Shown here one piece after another: positions 1 to 7,613 of a stretch of 13,383 nucleotides of DNA; within the stretch, counting starts at the first letter, position 1, and each line of letters opens with the position of its first letter. Origin of the DNA: Ignavibacteria bacterium. Lineage in GTDB: Bacteria > Bacteroidota > Ignavibacteria > Tepidaquicellales > Tepidaquicellaceae. The notes under the pieces were generated by a model that made no database searches, was not told where the DNA came from, and saw only the letters and a program-made list of their open reading frames with translations. The translations under genes and the position numbers were made by a program. Where the stretch lies: the NCBI GenBank assembly GCA_018058125.1, contig JAGPCH010000011.1, positions 1-13,383 of the forward strand. The letters run 5' to 3'.

Positions 1-141
1 GGTTTTAGCTATATCTCCTCCAATGAAAAGCCAGTCTTCATCTTTATTGATCTCCACACGATTATCTATGCTCAGGTTTTGACACGAATGCATCAAAACA
101 GCAAAGAAAAAAATTAATGTTATATTAATGAATAATTTCAA
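1..141 (-). CDS. Lipoprotein, N-terminal fragment (runs off window)
   Basis: The minus strand is open from position 141 to the window edge (47 codons, no stop). It begins with a TTG codon, read as Met. The first 20 residues are a textbook lipoprotein signal: M-K, then a hydrophobic stretch (LFINITLIFFFAVL), then M-H-S-C with the lipobox cysteine at residue 20. The mature part begins QNLSIDNRVEINKDEDW and continues past the edge, so the function cannot be named. TTG is chosen because it places the basic residue and hydrophobic core correctly; the frame has a stop 18 bp upstream of it and no ATG or GTG in between. A start at the internal ATG (residue 17) would remove the signal. The gene is divergent from bshA. 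The product is probably anchored in a membrane, but its job is unknown. Confidence 0.6.
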   Translation of the reverse strand, partial: MKLFINITLIFFFAVLMHSCQNLSIDNRVEINKDEDWLFIGGDIAKT

Positions 142-164
142 GTGGATACTCGCGATAATTTATA

Positions 165-192
165 AACTGAACTTTGATTAATAACTGAACTT
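165..192. repeat. Two perfect 10-bp direct repeats in a divergent promoter region
   Basis: AACTGAACTT occurs at 165-174 and again at 183-192, an 18-bp period with an 8-bp spacer. The pair lies 24 bp upstream of the lipoprotein start and about 210 bp upstream of bshA. It could be a two-site operator, but only position and repetition support this. Confidence 0.45.
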
Positions 193-219
193 GTTAATTT
201 AAGATTCACAATTGGTCTG

Positions 220-233
220 TGAGGGCTGAGGGT
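220..233. repeat. Short heptamer doublet
   Basis: TGAGGGC is followed directly by TGAGGGT. On its own this is weak. It is listed because other G-rich heptamer repeats occur at 325-345 and 11802-11903, always between genes. Confidence 0.3.
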
Positions 234-324
234 TTTAAATCTGAAATTGATTACTTAAAGTTAAACAACACATAATTAAATTTCCATTGAGTATTTAATA
301 TAGAGTGTATAGTCCGCCGCCGAG

Positions 325-345
325 GAGTGTAGAGTGTGGAGTTTA
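325..345. repeat. Three-copy heptamer repeat upstream of bshA
   Basis: GAGTGTA, GAGTGTG and GAGTTTA follow one another without gaps. An additional TAGAGTGT lies at 301-308. The array is 57 bp upstream of the bshA start, in the non-coding gap between the divergent lipoprotein and bshA genes. It reads as slippage-type low-complexity DNA. No promoter motif was recognised within it. Confidence 0.5.
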
Positions 346-402
346 CAAAGGAATTTTTCTTAAAGTCATTAAAAAGTATATTAAGCAAAATAAATTCATC
401 AT

Positions 403-1545
403 ATGAAAATAGGTATAACATGCTATCCGACGTACGGAGGAAGCGGAGTAGTTGCTACTGAGCTGGGAAAGGCGCTTGCTATGAGAGGGCATGAAGTTCA
501 CTTTATTTCTTACGCAATGCCAACCCGGCTGAACGGTTTCGTTGATAACATATTTTATCACGAAGTAGAGATCAATAATTATCCATTGTTTGAGTTTCCT
601 CTGTACAGTATAGCATTATCAAGTAAGATGGTCGAAGTTACAAAATTTTATGATCTTGATATTCTCCATGCCCATTATGCTATTCCCCATGCTACAAGCG
701 CGTATCTTGCAAGGGAAATTTTAAAATCCGAAACGAATAATACTAAAGAGATAAAATTCATAACTACCCTTCATGGAACCGACATAACACTTACCGGTCT
801 CGAACCAAGTTTCCTGCCTACAATGAAATTCAGCATAGAAAAATCTGACGGAGTAACTGCAGTTTCCAAATTTTTAAAGGATAAGACTCAGCAGCAATAT
901 AAGATAGATAAAGAAATTGAAGTAATACATAATTTCATAGATGTTGAAAAATACAAAAGGCAGGATGATGAAAAGACCAAATGCTTTAAGAAAAATTTCG
1001 CGCCTAACGGTGAGAAAATACTCGTTCATACTTCAAATTTTCGAGCACTAAAAAGAGTTCAGGATGTTATAAAAATTTTTAATGAGGTAAGAGAGACAGT
1101 TGATTCTAAACTGATTCTCATCGGAGACGGTCCGGAAAGAGGCGACTGCGAAAGGCTCAGCCGCGAACTGGGGATTTTTGAAGAAATTAAATTCATGGGA
1201 AAGCAGGATGCATTAGTAGAGCTACTTTCGGTTGCTGATCTTTTTATAATACCTTCCCAATCTGAGAGTTTCGGTCTTTCCGCACTTGAAGCCATGAGCT
1301 GCAGTGTCCCCGTGATCTCTTCAAGCGTCGGAGGGTTGCCCGAACTTAATCATCACGGCGAGACCGGTTATATAGCCGAGATAGGAGATGTCGAAAGAAT
1401 GGCAAAATATGCGATTGAAATATTAACCAATGAAAAGAGGTACGGGATACTTTCGAAAAATGCAAGAAAGAGAGCCGAAGAATTCAGCGAAGATAAAATC
1501 GTACCGCAGTATGAAGCATTTTATGAAAAAATTATTTCCGGATAA
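403..1545 (+). CDS. bshA: N-acetyl-alpha-D-glucosaminyl L-malate synthase BshA
   Basis: GT4-family glycosyltransferase of 380 residues, the usual length for BshA. It joins UDP-GlcNAc and L-malate to give GlcNAc-malate, the first step of bacillithiol synthesis in the cytoplasm. Visible BshA signatures are the glycine-rich N-terminal loop Y-G-G-S-G-V-V (11-17), H-A-H-Y-A-I-P-H-A (89-97), T-L-H-G-T-D-I-T (122-129), S-N-F-R-A-L-K-R (211-218), the nucleotide-sugar loop G-D-G-P-E-R (241-246) and the GT4 EX7E pair E288/E296 in S-E-S-F-G-L-S-A-L-E. The ATG at 403 gives a full N-terminal beta strand (MKIGITCYPT). The leader is A/T-rich without a clear Shine-Dalgarno. The BshB deacetylase and BshC ligase genes are not in this window, so completion of the pathway must be encoded elsewhere. 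The GNAT gene 6 bp downstream is probably cotranscribed. Confidence 0.95.
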   Translation: MKIGITCYPTYGGSGVVATELGKALAMRGHEVHFISYAMPTRLNGFVDNIFYHEVEINNYPLFEFPLYSIALSSKMVEVTKFYDLDILHAHYAIPHATSAYLAREILKSETNNTKEIKFITTLHGTDITLTGLEPSFLPTMKFSIEKSDGVTAVSKFLKDKTQQQYKIDKEIEVIHNFIDVEKYKRQDDEKTKCFKKNFAPNGEKILVHTSNFRALKRVQDVIKIFNEVRETVDSKLILIGDGPERGDCERLSRELGIFEEIKFMGKQDALVELLSVADLFIIPSQSESFGLSALEAMSCSVPVISSSVGGLPELNHHGETGYIAEIGDVERMAKYAIEILTNEKRYGILSKNARKRAEEFSEDKIVPQYEAFYEKIISG

Positions 1546-1551
1546 CAACGT

Positions 1552-2073
1552 ATGAATAATCCTGATATAAAAACAACTCGCTCGATCCTCAGGAAATACA
1601 AGCTGGCTGATAAAGAAAAATACGTTTATCTATTCACAGACAAAGAAATAAATCATTTTATGGGAGGTGGGCACTGCGAGACCAGAGAAGTCGCTGAAGC
1701 TCTTTTTTATAAAGGTTTTGATATATATAATGGTTTATTTCCTGACAGATATTTCGAATTATGGGCAATTGAAATAGATGGAGAGCTTGCCGGACACTTC
1801 GAACTTAAACAAACGCATCATACAAATGATAATGAACTGGAGATTGTATATATGCTTGATAAAAAATACTGGGGACATGGATATATGCCTGAGATTATAA
1901 AAGAAATTAACAATTATTCATCCGGATTTGATAAACAACTTATAGCTACAATAGACCCGGACAACATAAAAACAGTTAAAGCTTTAAACAAAATAGGAAT
2001 TGAAAAGGAAGAATGGATTGAAGATGAAGACGGAAAAGTGTTTAAAGTGTCTTTAAAAAAAATTAAGAATTAG
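1552..2073 (+). CDS. GNAT-family N-acetyltransferase (RimJ/RimL-like)
   Basis: A 173-residue cytoplasmic protein with the GNAT fold of the Acetyltransf_3 (RimJ/RimL) type, expected to move an acetyl group from acetyl-CoA to an amine. The beta4 strand region is ELEIVYMLDKKYW (95-107), followed by the acetyl-CoA pyrophosphate loop W-G-H-G-Y-M-P-E (107-114). The C-terminal motif is D-P-D-N-I-K-T-V-K-A-L-N-K-I-G-I (135-150), matching the family pattern N-x-x-S/T-x-x-x-L-x-K-x-G. An earlier strand, WAIEIDGELAGHFEL (71-85), is also typical. The start lies 6 bp after the bshA stop, which suggests cotranscription. The substrate cannot be read from the sequence, and a role in bacillithiol metabolism is possible but unsupported. 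The gene converges with the next one, with 15 bp between stop codons. Confidence 0.82.
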   Translation: MNNPDIKTTRSILRKYKLADKEKYVYLFTDKEINHFMGGGHCETREVAEALFYKGFDIYNGLFPDRYFELWAIEIDGELAGHFELKQTHHTNDNELEIVYMLDKKYWGHGYMPEIIKEINNYSSGFDKQLIATIDPDNIKTVKALNKIGIEKEEWIEDEDGKVFKVSLKKIKN

Positions 2074-2088
2074 ATTTAAAATATTTGA

Positions 2089-3549
2089 TCAATCCTTCAA
2101 TTCATTAATCAGATTATCTAATTTTGCACAGAGCCATTTCTTTTGAGCAACCTCATTGTTTTTGTCAAGATCATCTTTGATTACCTGAAATTCAGTGATC
2201 TCATTTTTAGCCGGGTGCATTTTCAATTTATAAATTTTACTTAGGTAAAGTACAAAATTATTGTTGATTATTCTGTCATCATTTCTCAAGTCTTTATTTC
2301 TTTTCAAAAAATGTCTGAAACTGTCAACAAGAGAGAAAAATGATTCTGATTCATTTTTGCAAAAATAAATTTTCAGAAGCGAAGTATTTATTAACATTTT
2401 AAATCTGACATCATGTAACTTTACTTTTGACAGATAAACCAATGCTTCATCATATTTTTCTTCCTCGATACAGATAACTGATTTACAAAAATTATAAGTA
2501 GATTCTCTGAAGTCAGAATGTACTAGTTTTCTATATTTGTTTACAAAATTTTCTGCCCACTTTACCTTGCCAAAACTGACTGCATTCAATGCTATTGCTT
2601 GATAGATATAATGAGCCATAAAATCATTGCCTTCAAAATACGCTTTGGTCTTAAGCATTTCGAGATTTATATCGAAAAGTTCACTGAGAAATTCAAACCT
2701 GCCAGCTTTTATCTGATTATTGCTGTAATTAGTAAGAGCTATAAACATATTTTTACGATCTATGATCGATAGTTTCAGATAGTACTTTTTAAGAAGTAGT
2801 TTCATTTCATCAAAATATTTCTTCTCATCTGTTTTAAACAACATAACACAATTGTAAAAAATATTAACATATGGAATGTTTTTATACAAATGGAAATTTT
2901 CCTCTATATACTTTCTTATAAGTTCGAATAAAGTAAAATCAAATCTGTGATCATACGTAAATTTACTTTGATTAAGCAGTATTGCATAAAGTTTTACATT
3001 CGTTACAAGAAACTGAAGATTATGTGTAAATGCCTGTCTGTCCATATTATCATCTTTAAATAATATACGACTGGAATTAACGACAACATTTCTTCTGTGT
3101 TCGTCCTCAAGGAGAAAATTATTCTGATAATACAATTCATCAACTATCCCGGTGCTTTTCAGGATATTTTCCGCCTTTTTAAAATTCATCTTATACAGCT
3201 TTTGCTGCTTTCTGTTTGTAAGTTCTTTAAGCAGCATATACTGTTCATAAAACGGATCTTTTCTGAGATGAGTAATTTTCAAATATTCTTCAGCAAGTTT
3301 CAGCATATCAGAAACCGTATTTCTCATCAAAGCGTCATTGTATTTTTTCCCGGAAAAAAGCTTTATGAATATTTTCTTTTTATCCAGATTCGCACTTACA
3401 AAACCAGGGTAATGCTTTTTTAAAATTTCAGAAAACTTCATAAGTACTTTTTCCCGGTTAAAAAATGGTGAATTAACCAGAAGGTAAAATTCTCTGAATT
3501 CATTCTGCGAGAATGTTTTCAGAAGTTTTATCAGATTGTTATCATGCAT
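2089..3549 (-). CDS. Large alpha-helical protein of unknown function
   Basis: A 486-residue protein without signal peptide or membrane segments, rich in Lys, Asn, Leu and Phe, and predicted by eye to be almost entirely helical. Two N-terminal stretches resemble a conserved but uncharacterised family that I recall from Bacteroidota/Ignavibacteria genomes: F-Y-L-L-V-N-S-P-F-F-N-R (21-32) and the run from K69 to L90 containing Y-N-D-A-L-M-R-N-T-V-S-D-M-L. The middle and C-terminal parts look like repeated helical hairpins (for example EEKYDEALVYLSKVKL), suggesting a TPR-like solenoid used for protein contacts. No catalytic motif is visible. The ATG at 3549 is the first Met and precedes a regular amphipathic helix (NNLIKLLKTF). 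It is transcribed alone, convergent with the GNAT gene and divergent from the DNRLRE gene. Confidence 0.8.
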   Translation of the reverse strand: MHDNNLIKLLKTFSQNEFREFYLLVNSPFFNREKVLMKFSEILKKHYPGFVSANLDKKKIFIKLFSGKKYNDALMRNTVSDMLKLAEEYLKITHLRKDPFYEQYMLLKELTNRKQQKLYKMNFKKAENILKSTGIVDELYYQNNFLLEDEHRRNVVVNSSRILFKDDNMDRQAFTHNLQFLVTNVKLYAILLNQSKFTYDHRFDFTLFELIRKYIEENFHLYKNIPYVNIFYNCVMLFKTDEKKYFDEMKLLLKKYYLKLSIIDRKNMFIALTNYSNNQIKAGRFEFLSELFDINLEMLKTKAYFEGNDFMAHYIYQAIALNAVSFGKVKWAENFVNKYRKLVHSDFRESTYNFCKSVICIEEEKYDEALVYLSKVKLHDVRFKMLINTSLLKIYFCKNESESFFSLVDSFRHFLKRNKDLRNDDRIINNNFVLYLSKIYKLKMHPAKNEITEFQVIKDDLDKNNEVAQKKWLCAKLDNLINELKD

Positions 3550-3625
3550 GGAGTAATTTTTCGTAAATTAAAAATAATTAGTATGAAAAGTAAGTAAACA
3601 TTTGAACATATATCTTTTGTATCCT

Positions 3626-3643
3626 ACAAATTAATAAATTTGT
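3626..3643 (+). promoter_or_regulatory. Candidate promoter/palindrome upstream of the DNRLRE gene
   Basis: ACAAATT-AATA-AATTTGT is a perfect 7-bp inverted repeat. It contains TAAATTTG (3635-3642), which matches the Bacteroidota -7 consensus TAnnTTTG. A convincing -33 TTG at the usual distance is missing, because the nearest TTG is only 15 bp upstream. It lies 74 bp upstream of the chosen ATG in the 168-bp divergent gap, which otherwise shows only A/T-rich DNA. Confidence 0.25.
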
Positions 3644-3717
3644 CTTTGCATAAAAAAGGAATCTATAAGTATTTTGAATGTAATTATTTCATTAATTTAA
3701 AAAATATATTAATCATC

Positions 3718-4956
3718 ATGAAAAACATTTTAAAACATTTATCCGCAGGTTCAATTTCACTTGTACTTCTCTTACTTATTATTTTTACCTCAAACGAAAA
3801 AGCCTGTTCAGCTCAGGATACAATCGTATTACAGGTTTTTTATGATAACACATTGTATGAAGATGCAGGAGGGCTTATTAGTAATGGCAGAGGAAAATAT
3901 TTATTTGCAGGCAAGGGAGACAACAATCTTACCAGAAGAGCTTTAATACATTTTCTTACAGGTGAGTTTGTACCATATTGCTCTAAAGTTTTAAGCGTGG
4001 ATTTAAAAGTTCATTTATCCGGAGGTAATCCCGCAAACAAAACAATTGAACTTAGAAAAATGCTTGATTACTGGGGTCAGGGAGATTCAGACGCACCCGG
4101 ACTTGAAGAAAACGGAACTTCAGCAGATGATTATGACGCAACTTGGTTAGATAAATATCACAATGCAAATGATTTCTGGGCTAATCCGGGTGGAGATTAT
4201 TCAGGAATAATAAGTAATTCCATAACTGTAGGCGGTCCCGGTTACTATTATTTTAACTCTACACCTCAGATGGTAGCTGATTTTCAGTCATGGATTGATG
4301 ACACCAATAGTGAATTTGGATGGATATTGCTTGGAGATGAGTCATCTGATTCCACAGCAAAAAGATTTCATTCCAGAGATGCTGATACATCAGAATTCCG
4401 TCCCGAAGTTAAACTGATAATTGAAACACCTGATTTTTATTTATATATGGAATCTTTAATAGAAGGATTCTGGGATGGAACAGATATGGTTGAAGACCTG
4501 ATAACAGTAAAACTCCGCAATCCGGTATCGCCTTTTAATGTTATTGATTCTTCTTCAAGAGTAGCCGGGCAGTATGGCGCAACTTATTGTTTCAATGCGC
4601 CTCCCGGAGATTATTATATTTCGGTTCATCACAGAAATACGATCGAAACATGGAGCAGCGCACCGATCAATTTTGCACTGAACGGCTTTGAATATTATAC
4701 TTTCAAAGATGCCGTGACAAAAGCATACGGAGATAATCAGGTATTTAAATTTTCCGAATTTTGTTTTTACAGCGGAGATGTTGATCAGAACGGATTAGTT
4801 GATGCTACGGATCTCCTTAATATTTTTAATGACGCAAATACATTTACTACGGGATATGTTCCGACAGATGTGACAGGTAATGATCTGGTTGATGTTACGG
4901 ATCTGCTTATTGCATTCAATAATGCAAACAGTTTTGTGAGTGTGATAAGACCGTAA
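3718..4956 (+). CDS. Secreted DNRLRE/CBM96-like protein with dockerin-like C-terminus
   Basis: The ATG at 3718 gives 412 residues starting with a signal peptide: MKN, basic K/H residues, the core SLVLLLLIIF, and likely cleavage after A-C-S-A at residue 32. A TTG 78 bp upstream is in frame, but it would bury the signal behind 26 residues, so it is not used. Residues about 34-237 resemble the DNRLRE/CBM96-type beta domain: a Y-D-N-T-L-Y-E-D start, a G-K-Y-L-F-A-G strand, R-R-A-L-I-H-F, the Y-D-A-T-W-L segment, and a closing F-H-S-R-D region with P-E-V-K-L-I-I. Residues about 240-345 form a beta-sandwich shared with the three downstream proteins. The last 62 residues are a dockerin-like EF-hand pair. 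The first loop, D-V-D-Q-N-G-L-V-D-A-T-D (354-365), is near canonical; the second spans 384-395. The final 62 residues align without gaps to the next protein's tail with 34 identities by hand count. Probably exported and surface-associated; the ligand is unknown. Confidence 0.82.
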   Translation: MKNILKHLSAGSISLVLLLLIIFTSNEKACSAQDTIVLQVFYDNTLYEDAGGLISNGRGKYLFAGKGDNNLTRRALIHFLTGEFVPYCSKVLSVDLKVHLSGGNPANKTIELRKMLDYWGQGDSDAPGLEENGTSADDYDATWLDKYHNANDFWANPGGDYSGIISNSITVGGPGYYYFNSTPQMVADFQSWIDDTNSEFGWILLGDESSDSTAKRFHSRDADTSEFRPEVKLIIETPDFYLYMESLIEGFWDGTDMVEDLITVKLRNPVSPFNVIDSSSRVAGQYGATYCFNAPPGDYYISVHHRNTIETWSSAPINFALNGFEYYTFKDAVTKAYGDNQVFKFSEFCFYSGDVDQNGLVDATDLLNIFNDANTFTTGYVPTDVTGNDLVDVTDLLIAFNNANSFVSVIRP

Positions 4957-5406
4957 GTTTCAAAATCAAATTTAATATGCTTTAGGTAATTAGATAATTT
5001 TAACTTATTACAATTTTCAACTATTTTTTGCAATTTTAAATTATGTTATTCATTTCTAAGATTAAAGCCGGCTTTACTCAGCCGGCTTTCCTTTTATTTT
5101 TAATTTATTATCCCAATTCATAAACATAATAGTAAAAATATACAACTTCACATTTCAAAATATTTTGATAATTATTGATCTTTAACTTTGATGAACCTTT
5201 TTAAAGGAAATCACATTAACACGAAAGTATTTGCGCAATTACTTTACAAACAGAACTTTTAGATTTTATAAAAGTATCTTTTTTTTTGATTTATTATTCA
5301 ACAAATTGCACTTACAAAATTCAAAAACTTAAAAATCAGTCTTTTCCATTTATAATCCTAATTTATAATCAGGGATAAGATATTAATTAAACTAAATAAT
5401 CACATT
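4957..5406. other. 450-bp gene-free stretch between the DNRLRE gene and ASST copy 1
   Basis: This gap holds the terminator at 5064-5104 and then a very A/T-rich leader. TAACTTTG at 5183-5190 matches TAnnTTTG, but its nearest upstream TTG is only 15 bp away and it lies 216 bp before the start codon. ATTTATAATC is repeated directly at 5348-5357 and 5361-5370 (13-bp period), 36 bp upstream of the ATG of ASST copy 1. No small ORF with a credible start, no RNA gene and no mobile element end was recognised. Confidence 0.5.
5064..5104 (+). terminator. Rho-independent terminator after the DNRLRE gene
   Basis: AAAGCCGGC (5064-5072) and GCCGGCTTT (5081-5089) form a perfect 9-bp GC-rich stem with an 8-nt loop, followed by CCTTTTATTTTTAA. 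It lies about 108 bp after the stop codon and separates the DNRLRE gene from the ASST array. Confidence 0.88.
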
Positions 5407-7419
5407 ATGAAGATTACCATTCTTCTTTTAGCATTTTTGATTGCCGGATTTAACACATCTCAGGCAAAAATCGTTTACTCTGACCCTGTGAATAATGCAC
5501 AGCATGTCAGCATAGAAAACAATATCATCTTTACATTCGACGGTTTAATCACCAGTTCGGACCTGAACTCGCTTATAACCGTCACCGGTTCCAGAAGCGG
5601 TGTTCACACAGGAGATATTGTTATTACCCGTGACAATAAGACATTAATATTTAAACCGCATCAGCCGTTTCAATTCGGTGAAACTGTTAATGTTAATCTC
5701 GGAAACGTAAGAACTTCCGGTACTGCGGATAACAGTAAAACTTTTTCTTTTCAGACACAAAAAGTAAAATTAGAAGTTGATGTAATGAAGTATTTCAATG
5801 AAGAAGATCCTTCATATAACAAAGCCGAATTACCTGACAGTTATTCATCACTGCCGGCACCATTACTTACTCCTTCCATTTCAAATAATCCTTCAAACGG
5901 ATTGATTTATACCAATAATTTCGCAAATTTTTTTAATCCACCTCATATACTTATCGCGGATGAAGAAGGTAATCCGGTTTATGGATTACAGTCACCTCAG
6001 CCAAATGTAGATTTTAAAAGACAAAGAAACGGATTGATGACTTATTTTGACCGGCAGAAAATGAAATTCCGTGCAATGGATAACAACTACAATATTATTG
6101 ATAGTTTTTATACCGGAAACGGATATACAACTGATCTTCACGAGCTTATTGTATTACCTAACGGAAATTATTTATTAATGGCTTACGATCCGCAGCCTGT
6201 AGATATGAGTCAGGTTGTACCAGGCGGAAATCCGAATGCTATTGTAACCGGTCTTATAATTCAGGAATTGGATCCGGCAAGAAACGTTGTGTTTCAATGG
6301 AGAAGCTGGGACCATTTTCTGATCACAGATGCTATTGGCATTAGTATGACTGCAGCAACTATAGATTATGCACACGGAAATGCTATCGAACAGGATACAG
6401 ACGGGAACATAATGATCTCTTCCAGACACATGAGTGAGATCACTAAAATTAACCGTACAACAGGAGCAATAATGTGGAGATTCAGCGGAAAGAATAATCA
6501 GTTCAATTTTACCAATGATACTTTAATGGTAAGTTATCAGCACGATATAAGAAGAGTTGCAAACGGAAACATTTCAATATTTGACAATGGAAATTTCCAT
6601 TCACCTTCTTTTTCCAGAGCCGTTGAATATCAGATCGATGAAGTGAATATGACAGCTACTTTGGCTTATCAGTACAGAAACTCTCCTGACATATACGGAC
6701 CGGCAAGAGGTTCCGCACAGAAGCTTAGCAACGGAAATTATTTTATCTGCTGGGGAGCGGCGTCAACTCCTACTTTCACGGAAGCTACACCTCAGGGAAC
6801 TATAGCTCTTGAAATATCTTTTGAGCTTGGTCTCGGAGCTTACAGAGGATATTTTGAAGTATTAAATCAAAGTCTGAATCTGAAAATGGCTTTGGAAGGT
6901 TTCTATAACAGCACTACTAATACACTTAGTCAAAGCGATACGGTTACAGCATATTTGAGAAACACTGCTTCCCCGTACAATATTGTAGATACAGCTAAAG
7001 CTGTAATAAATTCTTCAACTCTTCAGGGAAATTTCATTTTCAATAATGCTCCTACCGGTACTTACTACATTACTGTAAAACACAGAAACAGTCTCGAAAC
7101 CTGGAGCAAATCCGGCGGTGAATTATTCACCAACGGATTTACTGTTAATTATGATATGACAAATGCATCAACAAAAGCTTTTGGAAATAATTTAATTTCT
7201 GTTGATGCTTCACCTGTTGTTTTTGCAACTTACAGCGGTGATATTAATAATGATTCCTTTATAGATCTGACTGACGTTGTTTATATCTATAATGATGCGA
7301 TAAACTTTGAAACAGGATATGTTGTATCTGATGTCACAGGTGATAATATAACTGACCTGGCTGACGTATTGATCGCATTTAATAATTCAGGAAAGTTTGT
7401 AAGCGTTATAAAGCCATAG
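5407..7419 (+). CDS. Secreted arylsulfotransferase-family protein, tandem copy 1
   Basis: 670 residues. The signal peptide (1-20) ends S-Q-A. Residues 21-119 are an SbsA-type Ig-like domain (Big_5): VYSDPVNNA at the start, IIFTFD, and the late strand TLIFKPHQPF. Residues about 150-480 match the arylsulfotransferase (ASST) beta-propeller, with the hallmark segments F-Q-W-R-S-W-D-H-F (296-304), A-H-G-N (322-325), I-S-S-R-H (337-341) and Y-Q-H-D-I-R-R (377-383). By order and spacing, H245, H323, N325, R340 and H379 correspond to E. coli AssT His252, His356, Asn358, Arg374 and His436; this mapping is inference. Residues about 488-600 are a beta-sandwich, and 609-670 a dockerin-like EF-hand pair with D612/N614/D616/D620/D623 and D642/T644/D646/D650/D653. 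ASSTs move sulfate between phenolic compounds without PAPS; the substrate here is unknown. A strong terminator follows. Confidence 0.85.
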   Translation: MKITILLLAFLIAGFNTSQAKIVYSDPVNNAQHVSIENNIIFTFDGLITSSDLNSLITVTGSRSGVHTGDIVITRDNKTLIFKPHQPFQFGETVNVNLGNVRTSGTADNSKTFSFQTQKVKLEVDVMKYFNEEDPSYNKAELPDSYSSLPAPLLTPSISNNPSNGLIYTNNFANFFNPPHILIADEEGNPVYGLQSPQPNVDFKRQRNGLMTYFDRQKMKFRAMDNNYNIIDSFYTGNGYTTDLHELIVLPNGNYLLMAYDPQPVDMSQVVPGGNPNAIVTGLIIQELDPARNVVFQWRSWDHFLITDAIGISMTAATIDYAHGNAIEQDTDGNIMISSRHMSEITKINRTTGAIMWRFSGKNNQFNFTNDTLMVSYQHDIRRVANGNISIFDNGNFHSPSFSRAVEYQIDEVNMTATLAYQYRNSPDIYGPARGSAQKLSNGNYFICWGAASTPTFTEATPQGTIALEISFELGLGAYRGYFEVLNQSLNLKMALEGFYNSTTNTLSQSDTVTAYLRNTASPYNIVDTAKAVINSSTLQGNFIFNNAPTGTYYITVKHRNSLETWSKSGGELFTNGFTVNYDMTNASTKAFGNNLISVDASPVVFATYSGDINNDSFIDLTDVVYIYNDAINFETGYVVSDVTGDNITDLADVLIAFNNSGKFVSVIKP

Positions 7420-7481
7420 TTTTAAAGAATACAAAATTGTAACTTTTCTCAAAGTTATTCTTTATTCATAAAATACACTTC

Positions 7482-7533
7482 ACCCGGTTTAGCTTTTCTC
7501 AAAAAAGTTAAACCGGGTTTTGATTTTATTTTG
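7482..7533 (+). terminator. Strong Rho-independent terminator after ASST copy 1
   Basis: The arm at 7482-7497 (ACCCGGTTTAGCTTTT) pairs with 7503-7518 to give a 16-bp stem with one G-U pair and a 5-nt loop, followed by the T-rich tail TTTGATTTTATTTTG. It lies 63 bp after the stop codon, so copies 1 and 2 are probably separate transcripts. Confidence 0.9.
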
Positions 7534-7555
7534 CGACTTTTAAGTTCTGATATAA

Positions 7556-7580
7556 TATAGCTTTTTTCATCAAAGCTATA
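7556..7580 (+). promoter_or_regulatory. Perfect palindrome in the leader of ASST copy 2
   Basis: TATAGCTTT (7556-7564) and AAAGCTATA (7572-7580) are a perfect 9-bp inverted repeat around a 7-nt loop, 33 bp before the ATG. TATAAT at 7551-7556 abuts and overlaps its left arm by one base, with a poor -35 (ATTTTG, 17-bp spacer). An eight-T run starts 10 nt downstream. It could be an operator at the transcription start or an RNA hairpin in the leader. Its stem is A/T-rich and the T run is detached, so a terminator is less likely. Confidence 0.45.
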
Positions 7581-7613
7581 AGGAAAGATTTTTTTTAACT
7601 AACTCCAGACAAT

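Noticed and set aside
3097..3423. Plus-strand open frame within the large helical protein gene
   Set aside because: It lies fully inside a well-supported minus-strand gene, has no recognisable domain, and its composition (Phe/Ile/Leu/Lys-rich) is what antisense of A/T-rich coding DNA gives.
3640..3717. Upstream in-frame TTG start for the DNRLRE gene
   Set aside because: It would add 26 mostly polar and aromatic residues in front of a complete signal peptide that begins at the ATG at 3718, and it overlaps the A/T-rich promoter-like palindrome.
4771..4956. Classical T9SS type A sorting domain at the C-termini
   Set aside because: The tails carry D-x-D/N-x-D/N calcium-loop patterns and end in F-V-x-x-I-x-P. 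They lack the usual beta-sandwich T9SS pattern (Y-P-N-P near the start and a basic end).
5163..5190. Bacteroidota-type promoter (TTG plus TAACTTTG) for ASST copy 1
   Set aside because: The spacing between the elements is only 15 bp and the site is 216 bp from the start codon, so it is mentioned only in the intergenic entry.
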